This document shows, in pieces, positions 25,567 to 39,787 of a stretch of 64,000 nt of DNA. A program made the translations under genes and the position numbers. The DNA is taken from the NCBI RefSeq assembly GCF_024763615.1, contig NW_026604485.1, positions 62,001 through 126,000 on the forward strand, in the 5' to 3' direction. A model generated the notes under the pieces. The model was not told the DNA's origin. It ran no database searches and saw only the letters and a program-made list of their open reading frames with translations. Numbering within the stretch: the first letter of the stretch is position 1; every line of letters starts with the position of its first letter. This DNA comes from Phlebotomus papatasi. Taxonomy: Eukaryota; Arthropoda; Insecta; Diptera; Psychodidae.

Positions 25567-27997
25567 ACAAAATAAAGGATCTGATTTTTATTGATTTTTT
25601 TTTATTTAATGGTTTGGAGTTTCACACAGGCATTTGATAAATTCTTTAATTGCAATAACCCAGAAAGACTTTTAAGTGATCAAGGGGTCTCTCATTTACA
25701 AAATAAAGGATCTAATATTTATTGACTTTTTTCTATTTAATGGTTTGGAGTTTCACACAGGCATTTGATAAATTCTTTAATTGCAATAACGCATAGAGAC
25801 TTTTAAGTGATCAAGGGGTCTGTCATTTACAAAATAAAGGATCTAATATTTATTGACTTTTTTTATTTAATGGTTTGGAGTTTCACACAGGCATTTGGTA
25901 AATTCTTTGATTGCAATAACCCAGAAAGACTTTTAAGTGATCAAGGGGTCTGTCATTTACAAAATAAAGGATCTAATATTTATTGACTTTTTTTTATTTA
26001 ATGGTTTGGAGTTTCACACAGGCATTTGATAAATTCTTTGATTGCAATAACCCAGAAAGACTTTTAAGTGATCAAGGGGTCTGTCATTTACAAAATAAAG
26101 GGTCTAATATTTATTGACTTTTTTTATTTAATGATTTGAAGTTTCACACAGGCATTTGATAAATTCTTTAATTGCAATAACCCAGAAAGACTTTTAAGTG
26201 ATCAAGGGGTCTGTCATTTACAAAATAAAGGATCTAATATTTATTGACTTTTTTTATTTAATGATTTGAAGTTTCACACAGACATTTGATAAATTCTTTA
26301 ATTAAAATAACGCATAGAGACTTTTAAGTGATCAAGGGGTCTGTCATTTACAAAATAAAGGATTTAATATTTATTGACTTTTTTTTATTTAATGATTTGA
26401 AGGTTCACACAGGCATTTGATAAATTCTTTAATTGCAATAACCCAGAAAGACTTTTAAGTGATCAAGGGGTCTGTCATTTACAAAATAAAGGATCTAATA
26501 TTTATTGACTTTTTTTTATTTAATGATTTGAAGTTTCACACAGGTATTTGATAAATTCTTTAATTGCAATAACGCATAGAGACTTTTAAGTGATCAAGGG
26601 GTCTGTCATTTACAAAATAAAGGATCTAATATTTATTGACTTTTTTATTTAATGGTTTGGAGTTTCACACAGGCATTTGATAAATTCTTTAATTAAAATA
26701 ACGCATAGAGACTTTTAAGTGATCAAGGGGTCTGTCATTTACAAAATAAAGGATCTAATATTTATTGACTTTTTTTATTTAATGGTTTGGAGTTTCACAC
26801 AGGCATTTGATAAATTCTTTGATTGCAATAACCCAGAAAGACTTTTAAGTGATCAAGGGGTCTGTCATTTACAAAATAAAGGATCTAATATTTATTGACT
26901 TTTTTTTTTATTTAATGGTTTGGAGTTTCACACAGGCATTTGATAAATTCTTTAATTGCAATAACGCATAGAGACTTTTAAGTGATCAAGGGGTCTGTCA
27001 TTTACAAAATAAAGGATCTAATATTTATTGACTTTTTTTTATTTAATGATTTGAAGTTTCACACAGGTATTTGATAAATTCCTTAATTGCAATAACGCAT
27101 AGAGACTTTTAAGTGATCAAGGGGTCTGTCATTTACAAAATAAAGGATCTAATATTTATTGACTTTTTTTTATTTAATGATTTGAAGTTTCACACAGGTA
27201 TTTGATAAATTCCTTAATTGCAATAACGCATAGAGACTTTTAAGTGATCAAGGGGTCTGTCATTTACAAAATAAAGGATCTAATATTTATTGACTTTTTT
27301 TATTTAATGGTTTGGAGTTTCACACAGGCATTTGATAAATTCTTTGATTGCAATAACCCAGAAAGACTTTTAAGTGATCAAGGGGTCTGTCATTTACAAA
27401 ATAAAGGATCTAATATTTATTGACTTTTTTATTTAATGGTTTGGAGTTTCACACAGGCATTTGATAAATTCTTTAATTGCAATAACCCAGAAAGACTTTT
27501 AAGTGATCAAGGGGTCTGTCATTTACAAAATAAAGGATCTAATATTTATTGACTTTTTTTTATTTAATGATTTGAAGTTTCACACAGGTATTTGATAAAT
27601 TCTTTAATTGCAATAACCCAGAAAGACTTTTAAGTGATCAAGGGGTCTGTCATTTACAAAATAAAGGATCTAATATTTATTGACTTTTTTTATTTAATGA
27701 TTTGAAGTTTCACACAGGTATTTGATAAATTCCTTAATTGCAATAACGCATAGAGACTTTTAAGTGATCAAGGGGTCTGTCATTTACAAAATAAAGGATC
27801 TAATATTTATTGACTTTTTTTATTTAATGGTTTGGAGTTTCACACAGGCATTTGATAAATTCTTTGATTGCAATAACCCAGAAAGACTTTTAAGTGATCA
27901 AGGGGTCTGTCATTTACAAAATAAAGGATCTAATATTTATTGACTTTTTTATTTAATGGTTTGGAGTTTCACACAGGCATTTGATAAATTCTTTGAT

Positions 27998-28030
27998 TGC
28001 AATAGGGGTCTTCTTTGATTGCAATAACCC
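27998..28030 (+). other. Rearranged junction in B1
   Basis: GATTGCAATA is followed by GGGGTCT and then restarts at TCTTTGATTGCAATAACCC. A 7-bp piece from the GGGGTCT part of the monomer is flanked by a repeated TTTGATTGCAATA. The form suggests template switching or a short duplication. The segment is missing from B2, which is about 1.3 kb shorter here, so no direct allele is available. Confidence 0.75.
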
Positions 28031-28954
28031 AGAAAGACTTTTAAGTGATCAAGGGGTCTGTCATTTACAAAATAAAGGATCTAATATTTATTGACTTTTT
28101 TTATTTAATGGTTTGGAGTTTCACACAGGCATTTGATAAATTCTTTGATTGCAATAACCCAGAAAGACTTTTAAGTGATCAAGGGGTCTGTCATTTACAA
28201 AATAAAGGATCTAATATTTATTGACTTTTTTTTATTTAATGGTTTGGAGTTTCACACAGGCATTTGATAAATTCTTTAATTGCAATAACGCATAGAGACT
28301 TTTAAGTGATCAAGGGGTCTGTCATTTACAAAATAAAGGATCTAATATTTATTGACTTTTTTTATTTAATGGTTTGGAGTTTCACACAGGCATTGGATAA
28401 ATTCTTTGATTGCAATAACCCAGAAAGACTTTTAAGTGATCAAGGGGTCTGCCATTTACAAAATAAAGGATCTAATATTTTTTGACTTTTTTATTTAATG
28501 GTTTGGAGTTTCACACAGGCATTTGATAAATTCTTTGATTGCAATAACCCAGAAAGACTTTTAAGTGATCAAGGGGTCTGTCATTTACAAAATAAAGGAT
28601 CTAATATTTATTGACTTTTTTTTATTTAATGGTTTGGAGTTTCACACAGGCATTTGATAAATTCTTTAATTGCAATAACGCATAGAGACTTTTAAGTGAT
28701 CAAGGTGTCTGTCATTTACAAAATAAAGGATCTAATATTTATTGACTTTTTTTATTTAATGGTTTGGAGTTTCACACAGGCATTTGATAAATTCTTTGAT
28801 TGCAATAACCCAGAAAGACTTTTAAGTGATCAAGGGGTCTGTCATTTACAAAATAAAGGGTCTAATATTTATTGACTTTTTTTTTTATTTAATGATTTGA
28901 AGTTTCACACAGGCATTTGATAAATTCTTTAATTGCAATAACCCAGAAAGACTT

Positions 28955-28972
28955 TTAAGTGAAGGAGTCTGT
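28955..28972 (+). other. Shared deletion of TGATCA region in a B monomer
   Basis: AAGTGATCAAGGGGTC is shortened to AAGTGAAGGAGTC, removing the TGATCA palindrome. The same event is seen at about 34,699 (offset 5,740) and 56,754 (offset 27,795), so it predates the duplications that made B1, B2 and B3 and is a good marker of their common descent. Confidence 0.85.
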
Positions 28973-31140
28973 CATTTACAAAATAAAGGATCTAATATTT
29001 ATTGACTTTTTTTATTTAATGATTTGAAGTTTCACACAGGCATTTGATAAATTCTTTAATTAAAATAACGCATAGAGACTTTTAAGTGATCAAGGGGTCT
29101 GTCATTTACAAAATAAAGGATCTAATATTTATTGACTTTTTTTATTTAATGATTTGAAGTGTCACACAGGCATTTGATAAATTCTTTAATTGCAATAACC
29201 CAGAAAGACTTTTAAGTGATCAAGGGGTCTGTCATTTACAAAATAAAGGATCTAATATTTATTGACTTTTTTTTATTTAATGATTTGAAGTTTCACACAG
29301 GCATTTGATAAATTCTTTAATTGCAATAACCCAGAAAGACTTTTAAGTGATCAAGGGGTCTGTCATTTACAAAATAAAGGATCTAATATTTATTGACTTT
29401 TTTTTATTTAATGATTTGAAGTTTCACACAGGCATTTGATAAATTCTTTAATTGCAATAACCCAGAAAGACTTTTAAGTGATCAAGGGGTCTGTCATTTA
29501 CAAAATAAAGGATCTAATATTTATTGACTTTTTTACTTAATGGTTGGGAGTTTCACACAGGCATTTGATAAATTCTTTGATTGCAATAACCCAGAAAGAC
29601 TTTTAAGTGATCAAGGGATCTGTCATTTGCAAAATAAAGGATCTAATATTTATTGACTTTTTTTATTTAATGGTTTGGAGTTTCACACAGGCATTTGATA
29701 AATTCTTTGATTGCAATAACCCAGAAAGACTTTTAAGTGATCAAGGGGTCTGTCATTTACAAAATAAAGGATCTAATATTTATTGACTTTTTTTATTTAA
29801 TGGTTTGGAGTTTCACACAGGCATTTGATAAATTCATTAATTGCAATAACCCAGAAAGACTTTTAAGTGATCAAGGGGTCTGTCATTTACAAAATAAAGG
29901 ATCTAATATTTATTGACTTTTTTTTATTTAATGATTTGAAGTTTCACACAGGTATTTGATAAATTCTTTGATTGCAATAACGCATAGAGACTTTTAAGTG
30001 ATCAAGGGGTCTGTCATTTACAAAATAAAGGATCTAATATTTATTGACTTTTTTTATTTAATGGTTTGGAGTTTCACACAGGCATTTGATAAATTCTTTG
30101 ATTGCAATAACCCAGAAAGACTTTTAAGTGATCAAGGGGTCTGTCATTTACAAAATAAAGGATCTAATATTTATTGTCTTTTTTTATTTAATGGTTTGGA
30201 GTTTCACACAGGCATTTGATAAATTCTTTGATTGCAATAACCCAGAAAGACTTTTAAGTGATCAAGGGGTCTGTCATTTACAAAATAAAGGGTCTAATAT
30301 TTATTGACTTTTTTTTATTTAATGGTTTGAAGTTTCACACAGGCATTTGATAAATTCTTTGATTGCAATAACCCAGAAAGACTTTTAAGTGATCAAGGGG
30401 TCTGTCATTTACAAAATAAAGGATCTAATATTTATTGACTTTTTTTATTTAATGGTTTGGAGTGTCACACAGGCATTTGATAAATTCTTTGATTGCAATA
30501 ACCCAGAAAGACTTTTAAGTGATCAAGGGGTCTGTCATTTACAAAATAAAGGATCTAATATTTATTGACTTTTTTTATTTAATGATTTGAAGTTTCACAC
30601 AGGCATTTGATAAATTCTTTAATTGCAATAACGCATAGAGACTTTTAAGTGATCAAGGGGTCTGCCATTTACAAAATAAAGGATCTAATATTTATTGACT
30701 TTTTTTTATTTAATGATTTGAAGTTTCACACAGGCATTTGATAAATTCATTAATTGCAATAACCCAGAAAGACTTTTAAGTGATCAAGGGGTCTGTCATT
30801 TACAAAATAAAGGATCTAATATTTATTGACTTTTTTTTATTTAATGATTTGAAGTTTCACACAGGTATTTGATAAATTCTTTGATTGCAATAACGCATAG
30901 AGACTTTTAAGTGATCAAGGGGTCTGTCATTTACAAAATAAAGGATCTAATATTTATTGACTTTTTTTATTTAATGGTTTGGAGTTTCACACAGGCATTT
31001 GATAAATTCTTTGATTGCAATAACCCAGAAAGACTTTTAAGTGATCAAGGGGTCTGTCATTTACAAAATAAAGGATCTAATATTTATTGACTTTTTTTAT
31101 TTAATGGTTTGGAGTTTCACACAGGCATTTGATAAATTCT

Positions 31141-34100
31141 TTGATTGCAATAACGCATAGAGACTTTTTTAAGTGATCAAGGGGTCTGTCATTTACAAAA
31201 TAAAGGATCTGATTTTTATTGATTTTTTTTTATTTAATGGTTTGGAGTTTCACACAGGCATTGGATAAATTCTTTAATTGCAATAACCCAGAAAGACTTT
31301 TAAGTGATCAAGGGGTCTCTCATTTACAAAATAAAGGACCTAATATTTATTGACTTTTTTTTATTTAATGGTTTGGAGTTTCACACAGGCATTTGATAAA
31401 TTCTTTGATTGCAATAACCCAGAAAGACTTTTAAGTGATCAAGGGGTCTGTCATTTACAAAATAAAGGATCTAATATTTATTGTCTTTTTTTATTTAATG
31501 GTTTGGAGTTTCACACAGGCATTTGATAAATTCTTTGATTGCAATAACCCAGAAAGACTTTTAAGTGATCAAGGGGTCTGTCATTTACAAAATAAAGGGT
31601 CTAATATTTATTGACTTTTTTTTATTTAATGATTTGAAGTTTCACACAGGCATTTGATAAATTCTTTGATTGCAATAACCCAGAAAGACTTTTAAGTGAT
31701 CAAGGGGTCTGTCATTTACAAAATAAAGGATCTAATATTAATTGACTTTTTTATTTAATGGTTTGGAATGTCACACAGTCATTTGATAAATTCTTTAATT
31801 GCAATAACCCAGAAAGACTTTTAAGTGATCAAGGGGTCTGTCATTTACAAAATAAAGGATCTAATATTTATTGACTTTTTTTTATTTAATGATTTGAAGT
31901 TTCACACAGGCATTTGATAAATTCTTTAATTGCAATAACGCATAGAGACTTTTAAGTGATCAAGGGGTCTGTCATTTACAAAATAAAGGATCTAATATTT
32001 ATTGACTTTTTTTTATTTAATGATTTGAAGTTTCACACAGGCATTTGATAAATTCTTTAATTGCAATAACCCAGAAAGACTTTTAAGTGATCAAGGGGTC
32101 TGTCATTTACAAAATAAAGGATCTAATATTTATTGACTTTTTTTATTTAATGATTTGAAGTTTCACACAGGTATTTGATAAATTCTTTAATTGCAATAAC
32201 GCATAGAGACTTTTAAGTGATCAAGGGGTCTGTCATTTACAAAATAAAGGATCTAATATTTATTGACTTTTTTTATTTAATGGTTTGGAGTTTCACACAG
32301 GCATTTGATAAATTCTTTGCTTGCAATAACACAGAAGGACTTTTAAGTGATCAAGGGGTCTGTCATTTACAAAATAAAGGATTTAATATTTATTGACTTT
32401 TTTTATTTAATGGTTTGGAGTTTCACACAGGCATTTGATAAATTCTTTGATTGCAATAACCCAGAAAGACTTTTAAGTGATCAAGGGGTCTGTCATTTAC
32501 AAAATAAAGGATCTAATATTTATTGACTTTTTTTATTTAATGATTTGAAGTTTCACACAGGCATTTGATAAATTCTTTGATTGCAATAACGCATAGAGAC
32601 TTTTTTAAGTGATCAAGGGGTCTGTCATTTACAAAATAAAGGATCTGATTTTTATTGATTTTTTTTTATTTAATGGTTTGGAGTTTCACACAGGCATTTG
32701 ATAAATTCTTTAATTGCAATAACCCAGAAAGACTTTTAAGTGATCAAGGGGTCTCTCATTTACAAAATAAAGGATCTAATATTTATTGACTTTTTTCTAT
32801 TTAATGGTTTGGAGTTTCACACAGGCATTTGATAAATTCTTTAATTGCAATAACGCATAGAGACTTTTAAGTGATCAAGGGGTCTGTCATTTACAAAATA
32901 AAGGATCTAATATTTATTGACTTTTTTTATTTAATGGTTTGGAGTTTCACACAGGCATTTGGTAAATTCTTTGATTGCAATAACCCAGAAAGACTTTTAA
33001 GTGATCAAGGGGTCTGTCATTTACAAAATAAAGGATCTAATATTTATTGACTTTTTTTTATTTAATGGTTTGGAGTTTCACACAGGCATTTGATAAATTC
33101 TTTGATTGCAATAACCCAGAAAGACTTTTAAGTGATCAAGGGGTCTGTCATTTACAAAATAAAGGGTCTAATATTTATTGACTTTTTTTATTTAATGATT
33201 TGAAGTTTCACACAGGCATTTGATAAATTCTTTAATTGCAATAACCCAGAAAGACTTTTAAGTGATCAAGGGGTCTGTCATTTACAAAATAAAGGATCTA
33301 ATATTTATTGACTTTTTTTATTTAATGATTTGAAGTTTCACACAGACATTTGATAAATTCTTTAATTAAAATAACGCATAGAGACTTTTAAGTGATCAAG
33401 GGGTCTGTCATTTACAAAATAAAGGATTTAATATTTATTGACTTTTTTTTATTTAATGATTTGAAGGTTCACACAGGCATTTGATAAATTCTTTAATTGC
33501 AATAACCCAGAAAGACTTTTAAGTGATCAAGGGGTCTGTCATTTACAAAATAAAGGATCTAATATTTATTGACTTTTTTTTATTTAATGATTTGAAGTTT
33601 CACACAGGTATTTGATAAATTCTTTAATTGCAATAACGCATAGAGACTTTTAAGTGATCAAGGGGTCTGTCATTTACAAAATAAAGGATCTAATATTTAT
33701 TGACTTTTTTATTTAATGGTTTGGAGTTTCACACAGGCATTTGATAAATTCTTTAATTAAAATAACGCATAGAGACTTTTAAGTGATCAAGGGGTCTGTC
33801 ATTTACAAAATAAAGGATCTAATATTTATTGACTTTTTTTATTTAATGGTTTGGAGTTTCACACAGGCATTTGATAAATTCTTTGATTGCAATAACCCAG
33901 AAAGACTTTTAAGTGATCAAGGGGTCTGTCATTTACAAAATAAAGGATCTAATATTTATTGACTTTTTTTTTTATTTAATGGTTTGGAGTTTCACACAGG
34001 CATTTGATAAATTCTTTAATTGCAATAACGCATAGAGACTTTTAAGTGATCAAGGGGTCTGTCATTTACAAAATAAAGGATCTAATATTTATTGACTTTT

Positions 34101-36750
34101 TTTATTTAATGGTTTGGAGTTTCACACAGGCATTGGATAAATTCTTTGATTGCAATAACCCAGAAAGACTTTTAAGTGATCAAGGGGTCTGCCATTTACA
34201 AAATAAAGGATCTAATATTTTTTGACTTTTTTATTTAATGGTTTGGAGTTTCACACAGGCATTTGATAAATTCTTTGATTGCAATAACCCAGAAAGACTT
34301 TTAAGTGATCAAGGGGTCTGTCATTTACAAAATAAAGGATCTAATATTTATTGACTTTTTTTTATTTAATGGTTTGGAGTTTCACACAGGCATTTGATAA
34401 ATTCTTTAATTGCAATAACGCATAGAGACTTTTAAGTGATCAAGGTGTCTGTCATTTACAAAATAAAGGATCTAATATTTATTGACTTTTTTTATTTAAT
34501 GGTTTGGAGTTTCACACAGGCATTTGATAAATTCTTTGATTGCAATAACCCAGAAAGACTTTTAAGTGATCAAGGGGTCTGTCATTTACAAAATAAAGGG
34601 TCTAATATTTATTGACTTTTTTTTTTATTTAATGATTTGAAGTTTCACACAGGCATTTGATAAATTCTTTAATTGCAATAACCCAGAAAGACTTTTAAGT
34701 GAAGGAGTCTGTCATTTACAAAATAAAGGATCTAATATTTATTGACTTTTTTTATTTAATGATTTGAAGTTTCACACAGGCATTTGATAAATTCTTTAAT
34801 TAAAATAACGCATAGAGACTTTTAAGTGATCAAGGGGTCTGTCATTTACAAAATAAAGGATCTAATATTTATTGACTTTTTTTATTTAATGATTTGAAGT
34901 GTCACACAGGCATTTGATAAATTCTTTAATTGCAATAACCCAGAAAGACTTTTAAGTGATCAAGGGGTCTGTCATTTACAAAATAAAGGATCTAATATTT
35001 ATTGACTTTTTTTTATTTAATGATTTGAAGTTTCACACAGGCATTTGATAAATTCTTTAATTGCAATAACCCAGAAAGACTTTTAAGTGATCAAGGGGTC
35101 TGTCATTTACAAAATAAAGGATCTAATATTTATTGACTTTTTTACTTAATGGTTGGGAGTTTCACACAGGCATTTGATAAATTCTTTGATTGCAATAACC
35201 CAGAAAGACTTTTAAGTGATCAAGGGATCTGTCATTTGCAAAATAAAGGATCTAATATTTATTGACTTTTTTTATTTAATGGTTTGGAGTTTCACACAGG
35301 CATTTGATAAATTCTTTGATTGCAATAACCCAGAAAGACTTTTAAGTGATCAAGGGGTCTGTCATTTACAAAATAAAGGATCTAATATTTATTGACTTTT
35401 TTTATTTAATGGTTTGGAGTTTCACACAGGCATTTGATAAATTCATTAATTGCAATAACCCAGAAAGACTTTTAAGTGATCAAGGGGTCTGTCATTTACA
35501 AAATAAAGGATCTAATATTTATTGACTTTTTTTTATTTAATGATTTGAAGTTTCACACAGGTATTTGATAAATTCTTTGATTGCAATAACGCATAGAGAC
35601 TTTTAAGTGATCAAGGGGTCTGTCATTTACAAAATAAAGGATCTAATATTTATTGACTTTTTTTATTTAATGGTTTGGAGTTTCACACAGGCATTTGATA
35701 AATTCTTTGATTGCAATAACCCAGAAAGACTTTTAAGTGATCAAGGGGTCTGTCATTTACAAAATAAAGGATCTAATATTTATTGTCTTTTTTTATTTAA
35801 TGGTTTGGAGTTTCACACAGGCATTTGATAAATTCTTTGATTGCAATAACCCAGAAAGACTTTTAAGTGATCAAGGGGTCTGTCATTTACAAAATAAAGG
35901 GTCTAATATTTATTGACTTTTTTTTATTTAATGGTTTGAAGTTTCACACAGGCATTTGATAAATTCTTTGATTGCAATAACCCAGAAAGACTTTTAAGTG
36001 ATCAAGGGGTCTGTCATTTACAAAATAAAGGATCTAATATTTATTGACTTTTTTTATTTAATGGTTTGGAGTGTCACACAGGCATTTGATAAATTCTTTG
36101 ATTGCAATAACCCAGAAAGACTTTTAAGTGATCAAGGGGTCTGTCATTTACAAAATAAAGGATCTAATATTTATTGACTTTTTTTATTTAATGATTTGAA
36201 GTTTCACACAGGCATTTGATAAATTCTTTAATTGCAATAACGCATAGAGACTTTTAAGTGATCAAGGGGTCTGCCATTTACAAAATAAAGGATCTAATAT
36301 TTATTGACTTTTTTTTATTTAATGATTTGAAGTTTCACACAGGCATTTGATAAATTCATTAATTGCAATAACCCAGAAAGACTTTTAAGTGATCAAGGGG
36401 TCTGTCATTTACAAAATAAAGGATCTAATATTTATTGACTTTTTTTTATTTAATGATTTGAAGTTTCACACAGGTATTTGATAAATTCTTTGATTGCAAT
36501 AACGCATAGAGACTTTTAAGTGATCAAGGGGTCTGTCATTTACAAAATAAAGGATCTAATATTTATTGACTTTTTTTATTTAATGGTTTGGAGTTTCACA
36601 CAGGCATTTGATAAATTCTTTGATTGCAATAACCCAGAAAGACTTTTAAGTGATCAAGGGGTCTGTCATTTACAAAATAAAGGATCTAATATTTATTGAC
36701 TTTTTTTATTTAATGGTTTGGAGTTTCACACAGGCATTTGATAAATTCTT
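31141..36750 (+). repeat. Block B2, second tandem copy, internally shortened
   Basis: It follows B1 directly and carries the same marker string. The 10-T landmark at about 33,961 is only 170 bp before the second GCATTGGATAA (34,130), against 1,493 bp in B1. B2 therefore lacks about ten monomers (1,323 bp). A further one-monomer loss later changes the offset from 5,740 to 5,609 (GTGTCACAC at 30,462 and 36,071). At 36,751, where B1 ran into the next B opening, B2 instead runs into block C. Confidence 0.85.
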
Positions 36751-38316
36751 TGATTAAAATAACGCATAGAGACTTTTAAGTGATCAAGGGGTCTGTCATT
36801 TACAAAATAAAGGATCTAATTTTTATTGACTTTTTTTTATTTAATGATTTGAAGTTTCACACTGGCATTTGATAAATTCTTTAATTGCAATAACGCATAG
36901 AGACTTTTAAGTGATCAAGGGGTCTGTCATTTACAAAATAAAGGATCTAATATTTATTGACTTTTTTTTATTTAATGATTTGAAGTTTCACACAGGCATT
37001 TGATAAATTCTTTAATTAAAATAACGCATAGAGACTTTTAAGTGATCAAAGGGTCTGTCATTTACAAAATAAAGGATATAATATTTATTGACTTTTTTTT
37101 ATTTAATGACTTCAAGTTTCACACAGGCATTTGATAAATTCTTTAATTGCAATAACCCAGAAAGACTTTTTTTAAGTGATCAAGGGGTCTGTCATTTACA
37201 AAATAAAGAGTCTGATTTTTATTTTTTTTTTACTTTATGGTTTAGAGTTTCACACAGGCATTTGATAAATTCTTTGATTGCAATAACCCAGAAAGACTTT
37301 TAAGTGATCAAGGGGTCTGCCATTTACAAAATAAAGGATCTAATATTTATTGACTTTTTTTATTTAATGGTTTGGAGTTTCACACAGGCATTTGATAAAT
37401 TCTTTGATTGCAATAACCCAGAAAGACTTTTAAGTGATCAAGGGGTCTGTCATTTACAAAATAAAGGATCTAATATTTATTGACTTTTTTTATTTAATGG
37501 TTTGGAGTTTCACACAGGCATTTGATAAATTCTTTAATTGCAATAACCCAGAAAGACTTTTAAGTGATCAAGGGGTCTGTCATTTACAAAATAAAGGATC
37601 TAATATTTATTGACTTTTTTTATTTAATGGTTTGGAGTGTCACACAGGCATTTGATAAATTCTTTGATTGCAATAACCCAGAAAGACTTTTAAGTGATCA
37701 AGGGGTCTGTCATTTACAAAATAAAGGATCTAATATTTATTGACTTTTTTTATTTAATGATTTGAAGTTTCACACAGGCATTTGATAAATTCTTTAATTG
37801 CAATAACGCATAGAGACTTTTAAGTGATCAAGGGGTCTGCCATTTACAAAATAAAGGATCTAATATTTATTGACTTTTTTTTATTTAATGATTTGAAGTT
37901 TCACACAGGCATTTGATAAATTCATTAATTGCAATAACCCAGAAAGACTTTTAAGTGATCAAGGGGTCTGTCATTTACAAAATAAAGGATCTAATATTTA
38001 TTGACTTTTTTTTATTTAATGATTTGAAGTTTCACACAGGTATTTGATAAATTCTTTGATTGCAATAACGCATAGAGACTTTTAAGTGATCAAGGGGTCT
38101 GTCATTTACAAAATAAAGGATCTAATATTTATTGACTTTTTTTATTTAATGGTTTGGAGTTTCACACAGGCATTTGATAAATTCTTTGATTGCAATAACC
38201 CAGAAAGACTTTTAAGTGATCAAGGGGTCTGTCATTTACAAAATAAAGGATCTAATATTTATTGACTTTTTTTATTTAATGGTTTGGAGTTTCACACAGG
38301 CATTTGATAAATTCTT
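36751..38316 (+). repeat. 1,566-bp tandem duplication at start of C1
   Basis: TGATTAAAATAACG at 36,751 recurs at 38,317, and the preceding GTGTCACAC marker at 36,071 recurs at 37,637. Both are offset by exactly 1,566 bp (12 monomers). The repeated segment includes the ATGACTTCAAG monomer (ATG at 37,106) and a copy of the end of block B. The second copy breaks into the scrambled zone at 38,641. Confidence 0.85.
37081..37330 (+). repeat. Divergent monomer pair (ATGACTTC / TTTAGAG subtype)
   Basis: Two adjacent monomers are the most divergent recurring subtype. The first has ATGACTTCAAG and an expanded GACTTTTTTTAAG. The second has AAAGAGTCTGATTTTTATT, then a 9-10 T run, then ACTTTATGGTTTAGAG. 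Copies sit with the ATG at 37,106, 38,869, 42,551, 59,416 and 62,811, plus a rearranged one at 38,752. They occur only in block C, so they make a good probe for C-type units. Confidence 0.85.
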
Positions 38317-38640
38317 TGATTAAAATAACGCATAGAGACTTTTAAGTGATCAAGGGGTCTGTCATTTACAAAATAAAGGATCTAATTTTTATTGACTTTT
38401 TTTTTATTTAATGATTTGAAGTTTCACACTGGCATTTGATAAATTCTTTAATTGCAATAACGCATAGAGACTTTTAAGTGATCAAGGGGTCTGTCATTTA
38501 CAAAATAAAGGATCTAATATTTATTGACTTTTTTTTATTTAATGATTTGAAGTTTCACACAGGCATTTGATAAATTCTTTAATTAAAATAACGCATAGAG
38601 ACTTTTAAGTGATCAAAGGGTCTGTCATTTACAAAATAAA

Positions 38641-38870
38641 GGTTTTTTTTACTTTATGGTTTAGAGTTTCACACAGGCTTTTTTTATTTAATGGTTTGCA
38701 ATAACCCAGCCATTTACAAAATATAATATTTATTGACTTTTTTTTTATTTAATGACTTCAAGTTTCACACAGGCATTTGATAAATTCTTTAATTGCAATA
38801 ACCCAGAAAGACTTTTTTTAAGTGATCAAGGGATCTAATATAATATTTATTGACTTTTTTTTTATTTAAT
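38641..38870 (+). other. Scrambled zone: shuffled monomer fragments
   Basis: Within about 230 bp, pieces from different parts of the repeat are joined out of order. AAATAAAGG runs into the T-run/ACTTTATGG fragment, then into CTTTTTTTATTTAATGG. That jumps to TTTGCAATAACCCAG, then to CCATTTACAAAATATAATATT. A near-complete ATGACTTC monomer (ATG at 38,752) ends AAGGGATCTAATATAATATT and restarts the same monomer at 38,869. All pieces come from the local C subtypes, and five or more junctions have little or no homology. This is either a complex template-switch event or a local assembly artefact. Confidence 0.75.
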
Positions 38871-39327
38871 GACTTCAAGTTTCACACAGGCATTTGATAA
38901 ATTCTTTAATTGCAATAACCCAGAAAGACTTTTTTTAAGTGATCAAGGGGTCTGTCATTTACAAAATAAAGAGTCTGATTTTTATTTTTTTTTTACTTTA
39001 TGGTTTAGAGTTTCACACAGGCATTTGATAAATTCTTTGATTGCAATAACCCAGAAAGACTTTTAAGTGATCAAGGGGTCTGCCATTTACAAAATAAAGG
39101 ATCTAATATTTATTGACTTTTTTTATTTAATGGTTTGGAGTTTCACACAGGCATTTGATAAATTCTTTGATTGCAATAACCCAGAAAGACTTTTAAGTGA
39201 TCAAGGGGTCTGTCATTTACAAAATAAAGGATCTAATATTTATTGACTTTTTTTATTTAATGGTTTGGAGTTTCACACAGGCATTTGATAAATTCTTTAA
39301 TTGCAATAACCCAGAAAGACTTTTAAG

Positions 39328-39490
39328 TGATCAAGGGCACAGGCATTTGATAAATTCTTTGATTGCAATAACCCAGAAAGACTTTTAAGTGATCAAGGGG
39401 TCTGTCATTTACAAAATAAAGTATCTAATATTCAAGGGTCTGTCATTTACAAAATAAAGGATCTAATATTTATTGAATTTTATAATTTAA
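39328..39490 (+). other. Two further broken junctions in C1
   Basis: TGATCAAGGG jumps to CACAGGCATTTG (about 39,337), so the monomer end and next start are missing. About 90 bp later TATCTAATATTC jumps to AAGGGTCTGTCATT (about 39,432), repeating part of a monomer. The next unit reads TTTATTGAATTTTATAATTT, where the equivalent place in C2 (about 59,920) has GACTTTTTATAATTT. None of these junctions is present in C2. Confidence 0.75.
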
Positions 39491-39787
39491 TGATTTGAAG
39501 TTTCGCACAGGCACTTGATAAATTCTTTAATTGCAATAACGCATAGAGACTTTTAAGTGATCAAGGGGTCTGTCATTTACAAAATAAAGGATCTAATATT
39601 TATTGACTTTTTTTATTTAATGGTTTGGAGTTTCACACAGGCATTTGATAAATTCTTTGATTGCAATAACCCAGAAAGACTTTTAATTGATCAAGGGGTC
39701 TGTCATTTACAAAATAAAGGATCTAATATTTATTGACTTTTTTTTATTTAATGGTTTGGAGTTTCACACAGGCATTTGATAAATTCT

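Larger units (their letters stand above)
24074..31140 (+). repeat. Block B1, 7,067-bp unit, first of a tandem pair
   Basis: A GCATAG long-T monomer opens the block and the same opening recurs at 31,141. A string of private variants repeats 7,067 bp later: GCATTGGATAA (24,191 and 31,258), AAAGGACCTAAT (about 24,267), GGAATGTCACACAGTC (24,699) and TGCTTGCAATAACACAG (25,251 and 32,318). After a 3-bp insertion in this copy (GTCTGCAATCATT at about 25,556) the offset becomes 7,064, as at GCATTTGGTAAA (25,891 and 32,955). Later shared markers are TTTGAAGGTTCAC (about 26,397), a 10-T run (26,900), a second GCATTGGATAA (28,390), GTGAAGGAGTC (28,959) and GGAGTGTCAC (30,460). Confidence 0.87.

Noticed and set aside
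37088..37303. 65-71 codon open frames at 37088, 38869, 42551, 59416 and 62811
   Set aside because: They mark the divergent C-block monomer pair, where altered T-run lengths shift the frame. They are copies of one DNA segment, not a gene family.
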